Assembly: GCF_025352015.1 (NCBI RefSeq)
Contig: NZ_JANXUG010000079.1
Coordinates: 1 to 64,000 of the forward strand
From: Flavobacterium sp.
GTDB taxonomy: Bacteria > Bacteroidota > Bacteroidia > Flavobacteriales > Flavobacteriaceae
Direction: 5' to 3'
DNA length: 64,000 nt
Within the stretch, counting starts at the first letter, position 1. Each line of letters starts with the position of its first letter. Under the pieces are notes generated by a model. The model was not told the DNA's origin. It did no database searches and saw only the letters and a list, made by a program, of their open reading frames with translations. Position numbers and translations under genes: made by a program. Shown here one piece after another: positions 1-8,966 of the stretch.

Positions 1-102
1 ATCTATTTCATTATCAAACAAAAAGCCTTCTATAATTTTATATAATCGAGATTTCTCTTCTTGATTTAATTCCGATATTTGTGCTAAAATGGTATCTTTC
101 AT
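1..102 (-). CDS. hypothetical protein, N-terminal fragment cut by the window edge
   Basis: An ATG on the minus strand opens a frame of 34 codons that runs off the left edge without a stop. The visible start, MKDTILAQISELNQEEK, is hydrophilic and probably helical, with no signal peptide. I do not recognise the family. The only support is an open frame with a plausible ATG after AT-rich non-coding DNA. Its start lies about 120 bp beyond the rpsA terminator, so it is probably a separate transcription unit. Confidence 0.4.
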   Translation of the reverse strand, partial: MKDTILAQISELNQEEKSRLYKIIEGFLFDNEID

Positions 103-225
103 AAAACAAAGATAATAAATATATTCTTTAGACTAAAGCCAAATTTATTTGATTGTTTTATAAAATAGCAACACTAACATTTAATAAAGAAACACACTTT
201 TTAGCACTTAAGATTCTTTAACAAA

Positions 226-253
226 AAAACTCCCGACTTTCATCGGGAGTTTT
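226..253 (-). terminator. rho-independent terminator of rpsA
   Basis: An 11-bp perfect stem (arms 226-236 and 243-253, core CTCCCGA/TCGGGAG) with a 6-nt loop starts about 20 bp after the rpsA stop. On the minus strand it is followed by a T-run (the A-run at 223-229 on the plus strand). This is a canonical intrinsic terminator. Confidence 0.85.
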
Positions 254-273
254 AATTTAGGAAGAAACAAAAA

Positions 274-2046
274 TTATTTTTTTTCTTTCTTTTCCATTTT
301 AGCTTTTAAGCCAGCAAGAATTTCGTTATTATCGCCAAGAGTCGAAGCTGGTGCGTTATTGTTTGAGGCAACTGCTTCTGCAACCGCTTTAACATTTTTC
401 TCTTCTTCTTCTTTAAAAATAGCTGTATGCGAAGCTACAACCCTCTTAAACTCTTTGTTAAACTCAATTACTTTGAATTCAGCTGTTTCGCCTTTTTTCA
501 ATTTCTTACCATCTTCTTTTTCTAAATGACGGGTTGGAATAAAAGCAACAACATCATCTCCAAAATCTACTGTAGCACCTTTATCAACAATTTCAGCAAT
601 GGTTCCGTTGTGGATAGTTCCAACAGCGTAAGTATCTTCATGTTTGTCCCAAGGGTTTTCATTGGTTTGTTTGTGACCTAAAGATAATTTACGTCCGTCA
701 ACATCCAACTCTAATACTACTACATCCAATTTATCACCAACGTTTACAAATTCTGATGGGTGTTTGATTTTTTTAGTCCAAGATAAATCAGAAATATAAA
801 CCAATCCATCGATACCTTCTTCTAACTCAACGAATATTCCAAAGTTTGTAAAGTTTCTAACGATTCCTGTGTGTTTAGAACCTACTGGGTATTTAGCCGT
901 GATATCTGTCCATGGATCTTGCGTTAATTGCTTGATACCTAAAGACATTTTTCTATCATCTCTATCAAGTGTCAGGATAACTGCTTCCACAATATCGCCT
1001 ACTTTTACAAAATCTTGAGCCGAACGCAAGTGCGTAGACCAAGACATTTCAGAAACGTGGATTAAACCTTCAACTCCTTCAGCTACTTCAATAAATGCAC
1101 CGTAATCAGCGATTACAACTACCTTACCTTTCACTTTGTCTCCAATAGCTAATTTTGTATCAAGAGCATCCCAAGGGTGAGCGTTCAATTGTTTTAAACC
1201 TAATTGAATTCTTGTTTTCTCATCATCAAAATCAAGGATTACAACGTTTAATTTTTGATCTAATTCAAGAACTTCACTTGGGTGATTGATTCTTGACCAA
1301 GAAAGGTCAGTAATATGGATTAATCCATCAACACCACCAAGGTCAATAAAAACACCATAAGAAGTAATGTTTTTAACAACACCTTCTAATACTTGTCCTT
1401 TTTCTAATTGACCAATGATTTCTTTTTTCTGAACTTCGATATCTGCTTCGATAAGCGCTTTGTGCGAAACAACAACGTTTTTAAATTCATGGTTAATTTT
1501 CACCACTTTGAATTCCATCATTTTGTTCACATATACATCGTAATCGCGGATTGGTTTCACATCAATTTGTGAACCTGGTAAGAATGCTTCAATACCGAAA
1601 ACATCTACAATCATACCGCCTTTAGTTCTACATTTAACAAAACCAGTAACGATTTCACCTGTTTCGTTTGCAGAAATAACTCTATCCCATGATTTGATAG
1701 TTCTTGCTTTTCTGTGAGATAATACTAACTGACCTGTTTTGTCCTCACGAATGTCAATTAATACTTCTACTTTGTCACCCACTTTTAATCCTGGGTTATA
1801 ACGGAACTCGTTTAAAGAAATAACTCCTTCTGATTTCGCGTTAATGTCAACAATTGCGTCTCTGTCAGTAATTCTAACCACAACACCTTCTACTACTTCT
1901 TCTTGATCCGTTGAAATAAATGTTTTAGTAACTAATTCTTCAAACTCTTGCAGGTTTTTCTCATCTACAAGATCAATTCCTTCGGCGTAATTGTGCCAGT
2001 TAAAATCAGTTAAAAACTCTTGTTGTTCTTTGTTTAATACAGCCAT
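274..2046 (-). CDS. rpsA: 30S ribosomal protein S1
   Basis: Ribosomal protein S1 binds mRNA on the small subunit and helps initiation on messages without strong Shine-Dalgarno sequences. The 590-residue product consists of consecutive S1/OB-fold repeats; repeat cores such as GGVDGLIHITDLSW, GVEGLIHVSEMSW and GIDGLVYISDLSW recur about every 85 residues. The C-terminus is charged and disordered, ending in Lys/Glu. The frame is open a further 19 codons upstream, but the ATG at 2046 (MAVLNKEQQEF) is preferred: it matches where flavobacterial S1 proteins begin, and the extra segment lies in the leader. A promoter and a terminator bracket it, so it is monocistronic. Confidence 0.97.
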   Translation of the reverse strand: MAVLNKEQQEFLTDFNWHNYAEGIDLVDEKNLQEFEELVTKTFISTDQEEVVEGVVVRITDRDAIVDINAKSEGVISLNEFRYNPGLKVGDKVEVLIDIREDKTGQLVLSHRKARTIKSWDRVISANETGEIVTGFVKCRTKGGMIVDVFGIEAFLPGSQIDVKPIRDYDVYVNKMMEFKVVKINHEFKNVVVSHKALIEADIEVQKKEIIGQLEKGQVLEGVVKNITSYGVFIDLGGVDGLIHITDLSWSRINHPSEVLELDQKLNVVILDFDDEKTRIQLGLKQLNAHPWDALDTKLAIGDKVKGKVVVIADYGAFIEVAEGVEGLIHVSEMSWSTHLRSAQDFVKVGDIVEAVILTLDRDDRKMSLGIKQLTQDPWTDITAKYPVGSKHTGIVRNFTNFGIFVELEEGIDGLVYISDLSWTKKIKHPSEFVNVGDKLDVVVLELDVDGRKLSLGHKQTNENPWDKHEDTYAVGTIHNGTIAEIVDKGATVDFGDDVVAFIPTRHLEKEDGKKLKKGETAEFKVIEFNKEFKRVVASHTAIFKEEEEKNVKAVAEAVASNNNAPASTLGDNNEILAGLKAKMEKKEKK

Positions 2047-2151
2047 GCTAATAAAATAATTTGTATGCTGTGTTTCTTGAGTTTCTTGATGCAATAAAAA
2101 CACAACAGTGTTTGTATATAAATATTTAATACCTAAAGGAAACTCTTCTTC

Positions 2152-2194
2152 GCCAAAAGGTTGGCAAAAGTAAGCATAATTTCTTTATAACAAA
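2152..2194 (-). promoter_or_regulatory. rpsA promoter and leader hairpin
   Basis: On the minus strand a TTTG (2191-2194) lies 18 bp upstream of TACTTTTG (2165-2172). This fits the Bacteroidota consensus TTTG-N19-TAnnTTTG. Immediately downstream a small GCCAA-CCTT-TTGGC hairpin (2152-2165) falls near the expected transcript start. The leader would be about 110 nt long. Whether S1 binds it is not visible from sequence. Confidence 0.6.
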
Positions 2195-2243
2195 ATATTT
2201 AGAAGAAGAAAATAGAGCAAAGAAGAAAGATAAAAGATTTTTG

Positions 2244-2346
2244 TTTTAGGAGCGAATGCTTCGGGCTTTCTTGGTTTCCATTTTCCCGCTATCCGCTTTA
2301 CTCCGCCAGCCTGCCGTCAGGCAGGTGCCGCTTCTATCGGGGCTAG
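2244..2346. repeat. dispersed intergenic hairpin element, copy 1
   Basis: The conserved ends are TTTTAGGAGC at the left and CTATCGGGGCTAG at the right, with an internal TTTCCCGCTATCCG block. The middle holds an inverted repeat CCTGCC-GTCA-GGCAGG (2310-2325). The same end blocks recur at 30630-30728 around a different central hairpin. The rest of this 350-bp gap holds only the rpsA promoter. The element is more GC-rich than its surroundings. Confidence 0.65.
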
Positions 2347-2399
2347 ACAGCGAAATTTTGTGCAACTAAAAACCCTTTCAAATGAGAAGCTTAAATAAC

Positions 2400-3653
2400 T
2401 TAATGACTCCCATTCGCCACAGCATTAGAATTGTGCTTATGCTTAAACATCACAGCAAACAATATCGCAATGACTAAAGCATAACCAGCAAACGAAAGCC
2501 AAATGTTATGCCAGTCTCTCACACCAGCGTGAGTAAAATATTTATCTATTACCATTCCACTTAACAACCCGCCAAAGAAAGCACCAAAACCATTGGACAT
2601 CATCATAAACAAACCTTGTGCAGAAGAACGAACTCGGGCGTCAGTGGTAGTTTCAATAAATAATGAACCTGAAATATTAAAAAAGTCAAATGCCATTCCG
2701 TATACTACACAAGACATGATAATCATCCATAACCCGTCAACAGGATTTCCATACGCAAATAATCCGAAACGCAAAACCCAAGCAAGCATTGAGATTAACA
2801 TTACCTGTTTGATTCCAAATCGTTTTAGGAAGAAAGGAATCGCCAGTATAAATAGGGTTTCAGAGATTTGTGAAATCGACATGATAATCGTAGAATATTT
2901 TACAACAAATGAATTCGCATATTCGGGGACCTTAGCAAATTCCGAAAGATAAACATCTCCATACATATTGGTTAACTGTAGCGCTCCGCCAAGAAACATC
3001 GAGAACAAAAAGAACAAAGCCATCTTGTACGTTGCAAATAACTTGAATGCGTTCAATCCTAGTTTTTCGAACACAGATGCATCTTTAGATATCAATTTTT
3101 GCGGAGTACATTTGGGTAAAGTAAAAGAATAAATTCCCAAAGCAAAGGCTGCAAAAGCAGACAAATAGAACATATTATACGATGCTTTATTTCCAGTCAG
3201 GTTTGTAATCCACATGGCCACGATAAAACCAATCGTTCCCCAAACTCTGATGGGCGGAAACACCTTTACCACGTCATAATCATTGCTTTTCAAGATATTG
3301 TAGGCAACTGAATTAGACAACGAAATCGTAGGCATATAGCAAAGCATTGCCGCAAAAATAACATAGTAAAATGTAGTGGGATTGTCTACTTGAGGAATAT
3401 ATAATAGTGCTAATCCTCCAAGAATGTGCAACACACCATATAATTTTTCAGCATTTACAAATTTATCAGCGATAATTCCCGTTATAGCTGGCATGATGAT
3501 AGACGAGATTCCAAGTGTAGAAAAAATGGCTCCAAAGTCGGCACCACTCCATTGTTTTGTTGCAAACCAATAATTACCCACAGTTATCAACCACGCTCCC
3601 CAAACGAAGAATTGGAGAAAGCTCATTATTGTCAATCTGAATTTTATGCTCAT
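2400..3653 (-). CDS. nucleoside permease, NupG/XapB-like MFS transporter
   Basis: A probable nucleoside:proton symporter in the inner membrane. The 417-residue protein is hydrophobic throughout, with about 12 predicted membrane segments. The N-terminal FLQFFVWGAWLITVGNYW is typical of the Nuc_H_symport family, and GTLG/FSTLGISSIIMPAITGIIAD follows as the first loop. The frame extends 13 codons further upstream; I chose ATG 3653 (MSIKFRLTIM) because family members start directly before the RL..MxFLQFF motif. It stands alone, with no nucleoside catabolic genes next to it, so the exact substrate is inferred. Confidence 0.85.
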   Translation of the reverse strand: MSIKFRLTIMSFLQFFVWGAWLITVGNYWFATKQWSGADFGAIFSTLGISSIIMPAITGIIADKFVNAEKLYGVLHILGGLALLYIPQVDNPTTFYYVIFAAMLCYMPTISLSNSVAYNILKSNDYDVVKVFPPIRVWGTIGFIVAMWITNLTGNKASYNMFYLSAFAAFALGIYSFTLPKCTPQKLISKDASVFEKLGLNAFKLFATYKMALFFLFSMFLGGALQLTNMYGDVYLSEFAKVPEYANSFVVKYSTIIMSISQISETLFILAIPFFLKRFGIKQVMLISMLAWVLRFGLFAYGNPVDGLWMIIMSCVVYGMAFDFFNISGSLFIETTTDARVRSSAQGLFMMMSNGFGAFFGGLLSGMVIDKYFTHAGVRDWHNIWLSFAGYALVIAILFAVMFKHKHNSNAVANGSH

Positions 3654-3763
3654 AAAATAGTTTTTGATAAAAATAGATTGTAAATCTAACATTAATATCT
3701 AAAAACACAAATGTTTGTATTGGTTTTCATAAATTGTAAGCTACCAATTGTTTTGTCTTGTAT

Positions 3764-4255
3764 TTATGAAGTCTTTTTTCTTAAATGTGCCATTTTTATT
3801 GCAGCAATGGCAGCTTCGGTTCCTTTATTGCCATAAATACCTCCGCTTCTATCAATAGATTGTTGTTCCGTATTATCGGTCAGTAAACAAAAAATCACAG
3901 GAACATCGGTTTGGAGGTTTAAATCTTTTATGCCTTGGGTTACGCCTTCGCAAACAAATTCAAAATGCATCGTTTCGCCTTTTATCACGCAGCCAATAGT
4001 AACAACAACATCTACGTCTTGAGTAACAATCATGCGTTTTGCTCCATAAATCAGTTCAAAACTTCCGGGCACATCCCACCTAATAATGTTCTCTGGTAAT
4101 GCACCACAATCCAGTAAAGCCACTTCTGCTCCGTTGTAAAGACCGTTTGTGATATGATTATTCCACTCTGAAACAACAATACCAAACCGAAAATCTTTCA
4201 CGTTTGGGATTGTGTTTTTATCGTAATTGGATAGATTTTTGTTTGCTGTAGCCAT
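3764..4255 (-). CDS. ribH: 6,7-dimethyl-8-ribityllumazine synthase
   Basis: Catalyses the penultimate step of riboflavin synthesis, condensing 5-amino-6-ribitylamino-uracil with 3,4-dihydroxy-2-butanone 4-phosphate. The 163-residue length is normal for the family. Recognisable parts are VVSEWN near the start, the PGSFE segment around residue 64, GCVIKGETMHFEFV with the catalytic His region, and the C-terminal GNKGTEAAIAAIKMA. It lies downstream of the TPR protein gene on the same strand, separated by 63 bp that contain a tandem AT-rich repeat. The other rib genes are not in the window. Confidence 0.96.
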   Translation of the reverse strand: MATANKNLSNYDKNTIPNVKDFRFGIVVSEWNNHITNGLYNGAEVALLDCGALPENIIRWDVPGSFELIYGAKRMIVTQDVDVVVTIGCVIKGETMHFEFVCEGVTQGIKDLNLQTDVPVIFCLLTDNTEQQSIDRSGGIYGNKGTEAAIAAIKMAHLRKKTS

Positions 4256-4289
4256 AATTTAATTAGGAATTAGGAATCCTTATACTTTC

Positions 4290-4317
4290 GAAATTCGTAA
4301 TTTGAAATTCGTAATTA
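4290..4317. repeat. tandem AT-rich 14-bp repeat between ribH and the TPR gene
   Basis: Two adjacent copies of GAAATTCGTAATT(T/A) occur at 4290-4303 and 4304-4317, preceded by a doubled AATTAGG unit at 4261-4276. Related AATTCnnAATT tracts recur in other gaps (about 13180-13212, 29821-29935 and 51065-51090). No coding function is apparent. Confidence 0.55.
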
Positions 4318-4318
4318 T

Positions 4319-5110
4319 TTACTGCGCTAATCCAATCAAAGCATCAATTTGCTGGGCTTCTGGTGATGCATCGTAATTATCTTTAATATCGGTGAAATAT
4401 TTTACTGCATCCGCTTTGTTTCCTAGTAATAAAGATGTTTTACCTGCTTTTAATAAATATCGAGGTCTGGTAAAATCGTTTTTGCTAGCATCGGCTGCTT
4501 TAATATAAAAATCAAATGCTTCTTTTTGCTTATTTTGTTGCGCATATGCATCCCCAATAGCTCCTTTTGCCAAAGTACTTAACATAACGTCATTTGAAGA
4601 AAATTTTTCTAATGACTTTATAGCTTCAGGATATTTTTTTGTATTCAAATAAGCAATACCTGTGTAGTAGTTGGCTAAATTACCGGCAGCAGTTCCTGAA
4701 TAATCATTCGAGATTTTCACCATACCTAATTTACCTTCAGAACCTTTTAAAACCAAATTAAATAAAGAATCTGATTTCGTTCCAGTGGCATCATCTAGCG
4801 CTTTCTGAAAATTTTGTTGTGCTACAAATAATTCGTTAGCAGCTTCTTCTTGTTTTGGTTCTGCAATAAATTTTTGATATAATAAATAAGACACCGTAAC
4901 AACCGCAACAAAAGTAAGAAATCCTAAAATGTATTTTTGATTTTTAGCGACAAAATCTTCCGCTCTCGAAGCAGATTGATCTAATGTGTCAAAAGCTTTT
5001 GCCGTTGCACTGTCCTTTACGTCTACGTTGACATCTTCGATATAATTATTATCTAATTTTTCCGCTTTTTCCTTTGGTGATTTATATCCTCTTTTGTTAA
5101 AAGTTGCCAT
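4319..5110 (-). CDS. tetratricopeptide-repeat protein with one membrane anchor
   Basis: A 263-residue protein with a charged cytoplasmic N-terminus (about 1-58), one transmembrane helix near residues 60-79 (ILGFLTFVAVVTVSYLLY), and a periplasmic part with helical TPR-like repeats. Examples are YYTGIAYLNTKKYPEAIKSL and AIGDAYAQQNKQKEAFDFY. The layout is like the YfgM/ancillary-SecYEG type, probably a scaffold or chaperone, but no enzymatic motif is present. It sits upstream of ribH and divergent from recF. Confidence 0.75.
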   Translation of the reverse strand: MATFNKRGYKSPKEKAEKLDNNYIEDVNVDVKDSATAKAFDTLDQSASRAEDFVAKNQKYILGFLTFVAVVTVSYLLYQKFIAEPKQEEAANELFVAQQNFQKALDDATGTKSDSLFNLVLKGSEGKLGMVKISNDYSGTAAGNLANYYTGIAYLNTKKYPEAIKSLEKFSSNDVMLSTLAKGAIGDAYAQQNKQKEAFDFYIKAADASKNDFTRPRYLLKAGKTSLLLGNKADAVKYFTDIKDNYDASPEAQQIDALIGLAQ

Positions 5111-5354
5111 CTATTTTTAATTTAGTGTGCGCAAAAATAAAATTTTTATTCAAACCGACACAAAAAAAACTGATTTAATATGTAAACATCTTGAAATTAT
5201 TTTTTTTTGACAAAGGTTCTTTCTTTTCAAAGACAAAATAACCCTAAAAGAAAAAATTTGAAAGCCTTTTTTATCGATATTTTTCAATAATTTGCACGTC
5301 CTAATAAAGGCACTCCAAAATTTCACTTTTCCTAGTATTAGTTAGTCATCACAG

Positions 5355-6434
5355 ATGTATTTAAAAAAAATTTCTTTATTCAATTATAAAAATTTTTCGG
5401 AAGCATGCTTTGATTTTGATACCAAAATCAATTGTTTGGTTGGAAAAAATGGTATCGGAAAAACAAATATTCTCGATGCAATTTATCATTTGGCAAACGG
5501 AAAAAGTTATTTCAATCCGTTGGCTGTGCAAAATATAAAACATGGTGAGGATTTTTTTGTAATTGATGGCGAATTTGAAAAGAATGAAAGATTCGAGCAA
5601 ATTCTGTGTAGCTTAAAAAAAGGGCAAAAGAAAATACTGAAACGCAACAGCAAGCTTTACGAAAAATTTTCAGATCATATTGGTTTTATTCCTCTGGTGA
5701 TTATTTCTCCTGCCGATAGCGATTTGATTGTAGAAGGCAGCGAAACTCGTAGGAAATTTATGGACAACGTGATTTCCCAACTGGACAATTCCTATTTACA
5801 ACAACTAATTAAGTACCAAAAAATCATCAGCCAGCGTAATGCTTTGCTCAAGTACTTTGCTTTAAATCATGTTTTTGAAAGCGATACTTTAGATATTTAT
5901 AACGAACAATTAAATGTTTTAGGGCAAGCTATTTTTGAAAAGCGCAAAGAATTTATAACCGATTTTGTTCCGATTTTTAACAAATACCATCATGACATAA
6001 CCACTGGAGCCGAAACCGTTCAATTAATATATCAAAGTGATTTGTTTGAAAGTGACAGTTTGACTTTATTAGAAAAAAATCTTACAAAAGACAGGGCTTT
6101 ACAATATACTTCAGTGGGTGTTCATAAAGATGATTTGTCTTTTGAAATAAACAATTATCCTATTAAAAGATTTGGTTCACAAGGACAACAAAAATCCTTT
6201 TTAATAGCTTTAAAACTAGCACAATTCGATTTCGTAAAAAAACAAAGCGGTGAAAAACCAATTCTACTTTTTGATGATATATTTGATAAGTTGGATGAAT
6301 TTCGCGTAGGCAAGATAATTGAAATGGTAAATCAAGAAGAATTTGGACAGTTATTTATTTCAGACACGCATGCCGAACGCACGGAAAATATTGTAAAATC
6401 AACACTTCAGAGTTATAAAATATTTGCGCTTTAG
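5355..6434 (+). CDS. recF: DNA replication and repair protein RecF
   Basis: An SMC-like ATPase that helps load RecA at gapped DNA. The 359 residues match the family length. Walker A is GKNGIGKT near residues 30-37, following the KNF and N-terminal strand typical of RecF ([12 protein letters not shown]). The ABC-type signature is [18 protein letters not shown], and Walker B is [13 protein letters not shown]. It is divergent from the TPR gene across 244 bp and does not lie in a dnaA-dnaN-recF cluster, as is usual in Bacteroidota. Confidence 0.96.
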   Translation: MYLKKISLFNYKNFSEACFDFDTKINCLVGKNGIGKTNILDAIYHLANGKSYFNPLAVQNIKHGEDFFVIDGEFEKNERFEQILCSLKKGQKKILKRNSKLYEKFSDHIGFIPLVIISPADSDLIVEGSETRRKFMDNVISQLDNSYLQQLIKYQKIISQRNALLKYFALNHVFESDTLDIYNEQLNVLGQAIFEKRKEFITDFVPIFNKYHHDITTGAETVQLIYQSDLFESDSLTLLEKNLTKDRALQYTSVGVHKDDLSFEINNYPIKRFGSQGQQKSFLIALKLAQFDFVKKQSGEKPILLFDDIFDKLDEFRVGKIIEMVNQEEFGQLFISDTHAERTENIVKSTLQSYKIFAL

Positions 6435-6473
6435 TATCGCTCAAATTTGTAATTTTGTATTAAATTTTAAATT

Positions 6474-7169
6474 ATGAAAATCAATTTGCTTTCCTTATTA
6501 TTACTTCCTTTTTTATTTATAAATTGTCAAGGACAATCGTCAAAAACTGTTAAAACTATTGATGCAAAATTATTTGCAGAAAAGCTAAAAACTACTCAAA
6601 ATCCCCAGTTAGTAGACGTTAGAACTCCCGAAGAATACAGTAACGATCATATTGAAAATGCAGTGAATGCAAATTGGAATGGAAATGATTTTGTTGATAA
6701 AGCTACTAAATTTGATAAATCAAAGCCAATTTTTGTGTATTGTAAAGTGGGTGGAAGAAGCGCTCAAGCTGCAGATAAATTGGTCGAACTGGGGTTCAAA
6801 GAAATTTACAATCTGGATGGTGGCATCATGAAATGGAATGCTGCTGGCAGTGCCAAACCAAGCGACAAAATTATCGGAATGTGTGATCAGGAATTTGGTG
6901 AATTAGTAAAATCGAGTGATAAAGTTATGATTGATTTTAATGCCAAATGGTGTGCTCCTTGTCAAAAAATGAAACCCTATATTTTGAAAATGGAGACAGA
7001 AATGAAAGACAAAATTAAAATTGTTTCATTAGATGCCGATGAAAACAAAACCATTGTAGAACAATTGAAATTAGAGGGATTACCAACCATAATTGTTTAC
7101 GAAAAAGGAAAAGAAGTATGGCGCAACGTAGGTTATATTTCGGAAGAAGATCTCAAAAAACATCTGTAA
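6474..7169 (+). CDS. lipoprotein with fused rhodanese and thioredoxin domains
   Basis: A secreted or membrane-anchored redox/sulfur-transfer protein of 231 residues. A lipoprotein signal ends in FINC (Cys18). Residues about 27-125 form a rhodanese domain (VDVRTPEEY) with active-site Cys90 in VYCKVGGRSAQ. Residues about 135-231 form a thioredoxin domain with the classical WCAPC motif (Cys160/Cys163) and the cis-Pro stretch EGLPTIIVY. Both catalytic cysteine sites are intact. A role in periplasmic thiol or persulfide chemistry is an inference. It is followed by the DUF2461 gene. Confidence 0.88.
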   Translation: MKINLLSLLLLPFLFINCQGQSSKTVKTIDAKLFAEKLKTTQNPQLVDVRTPEEYSNDHIENAVNANWNGNDFVDKATKFDKSKPIFVYCKVGGRSAQAADKLVELGFKEIYNLDGGIMKWNAAGSAKPSDKIIGMCDQEFGELVKSSDKVMIDFNAKWCAPCQKMKPYILKMETEMKDKIKIVSLDADENKTIVEQLKLEGLPTIIVYEKGKEVWRNVGYISEEDLKKHL

Positions 7170-7212
7170 AAACGCAGATTGCACAAATTATCACTGATAA
7201 AAACTATTTTTT

Positions 7213-7887
7213 ATGATAACCAAAGAAGCTGTTGATTTTCTGGGAGATTTAGTTGCCAACAACAATACCGAATGGATGCATGCCAACAAAAAAAGGTATG
7301 AAAACTATAAAAAAGACTACCACAATTATATTGCTTCGGTTTTAGCAGAAATGAAACCATTAGACAAAAAATTAGAACCTTTGGAAATTAAAAACTGCAC
7401 GTTCCGCATCAACAGAGATATTCGGTTTTCAAAAGATAAATTGCCTTATAAAACCAATATTGGTGTTTGGCTGTCTCAAAATAAAAACAGAAAAAATGCT
7501 CCAGGTTATTATATTCATTTCGAAAAAGGAAATTCCTTTATAGCCGGCGGTTGTTGGTGCCCCGAACCAAATGAGCTCAAGCAAATCAGAAAAGAAATTG
7601 CTTTTTTTTACGACGATTTAAAGAATATTGTTGCCGATAAAAAGTTCAAATCAGAATTTGGTGCTATCAGCAAAGATGAAAGTAATTCGCTTAAAAAAGC
7701 ACCTAAAGATTTTGAACCAAATCATCCTGCGATTGAGTTTTTAAAACTAAAAAGTTTTACAGCTTCAATAAAATTGGACGACAAATTATTTTTGGACACC
7801 AATTTTAGTAAAATTGTTTCACAAAAACTAATTGCTTTAAAACCATTTAATGACTTTTTAACTAGAGCGTTAGAAACCGAAGAATAA
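7213..7887 (+). CDS. DUF2461 family protein
   Basis: A 224-residue protein of the DUF2461/TIGR02453 family. The landmarks are the N-terminal FLGDLVANNNTEWMHANKKRY, the central FRINRDIRFSKDK.PYKTN and the GYYIHFEKGNSFIAGG segment. The family is widespread but has no established function. There is no signal peptide, so it is probably cytoplasmic. It stands 43 bp after the rhodanese-thioredoxin gene and 6 bp before a glycosyltransferase, so co-transcription is likely. Confidence 0.85.
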   Translation: MITKEAVDFLGDLVANNNTEWMHANKKRYENYKKDYHNYIASVLAEMKPLDKKLEPLEIKNCTFRINRDIRFSKDKLPYKTNIGVWLSQNKNRKNAPGYYIHFEKGNSFIAGGCWCPEPNELKQIRKEIAFFYDDLKNIVADKKFKSEFGAISKDESNSLKKAPKDFEPNHPAIEFLKLKSFTASIKLDDKLFLDTNFSKIVSQKLIALKPFNDFLTRALETEE

Positions 7888-7893
7888 ACCATA

Positions 7894-8961
7894 ATGTCAA
7901 GAAAACGTATTCTTTTTTTGGGCGAAACCTATCGTGCTGATGCCATTACATGGATGAATGGTCTCCAGGAATTTGGCGATTTTGAAATCGTAACTTGGGA
8001 ACTTCAAACAAGTAGCAATGGTGTCAATAGAATTAATCGATTAATCGAACTCATAAATGCCATTCTAACGATAAAAAGTATCGCTAAAAAGTTTAATGCC
8101 GATATGGTAATTGCCGAACGAACAACAAGTTATGGTTATTTAGCAGCCATTTCAGGAATAAGACCTTTAGCCATTGCACAACAAGGCATTACCGATTTAT
8201 GGCCAACAAATTCTCCTTTATATGTTTTCAAAAAAATACTTCAAGATTATGCTTTTAAAAAGGCAGATTTAATACATGCTTGGGGAAAAGTTATGGAAGA
8301 CCACATTAAAGATAGTAATGTCGATATGAATAAAGTAATGGTGCTGCCTAAAGGGATAAATTTAGATTATTTTGAATTTAATGATACTCACGATGATAAA
8401 ATTATCAATGCTACAGTAACGCGTTCACTCGAACCAGAATACAGGCATGATTTGATTTTAAAAGCGTTTTCAATTATTAAAAAGCATAAAATTCCTTTCA
8501 AACTGACCATCATTGGTGACGGAATTGAATTGAAAAAATTGAAATCTCTAGCAAAAGAATTAAAGATAGAAGGAGAAGTTATTTTTACCGGAAGAATCAA
8601 GAACAGTGACATCCCAAATTTTTTGCAAAAAGCAAATTTTTATATCAGTACACCTATCACCGAAGGAGTATCTGCATCCCTTTTTGAAGCTATGGCATGC
8701 GGCTGTTTTCCAATTGTAAGTGATTTACCTGGAAATAGATGTTGGATACAACAAAAAGTTAACGGAATACTTGTAAGTATCAAAAATGAGTTTAATTTAG
8801 CACAAGAATTGGAGTGGGCATTTTACAATCCTGATTTTACAAAAAAAGCGATAACCAATAATCGAACCTTTGTAGAAGAAAATGCCAACTACAAAACAAA
8901 CATGAAAAAAATTGCTAATTCTTATCATGATTTAATTACTGTTAAATCTACTTACACCTAA
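7894..8961 (+). CDS. glycosyltransferase, GT-B fold, family 4-like
   Basis: A 355-residue enzyme with an N-terminal Rossmann-like acceptor domain (KRILFLGETYRADA) and a C-terminal nucleotide-sugar domain. The latter shows IIGDGIELKKLKSLAKELKIEGEV, then FTGRI...IPNFLQKANFYISTP and TEGVSASLFEAMACGCFPI, where the E..ACG part of the donor site is intact. Only 5 bp separate it from asnB. An asnB-type amidotransferase next to a glycosyltransferase suggests surface polysaccharide synthesis, but this is an inference and no larger cluster is seen. Confidence 0.85.
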   Translation: MSRKRILFLGETYRADAITWMNGLQEFGDFEIVTWELQTSSNGVNRINRLIELINAILTIKSIAKKFNADMVIAERTTSYGYLAAISGIRPLAIAQQGITDLWPTNSPLYVFKKILQDYAFKKADLIHAWGKVMEDHIKDSNVDMNKVMVLPKGINLDYFEFNDTHDDKIINATVTRSLEPEYRHDLILKAFSIIKKHKIPFKLTIIGDGIELKKLKSLAKELKIEGEVIFTGRIKNSDIPNFLQKANFYISTPITEGVSASLFEAMACGCFPIVSDLPGNRCWIQQKVNGILVSIKNEFNLAQELEWAFYNPDFTKKAITNNRTFVEENANYKTNMKKIANSYHDLITVKSTYT

Positions 8962-8966
8962 CGATT

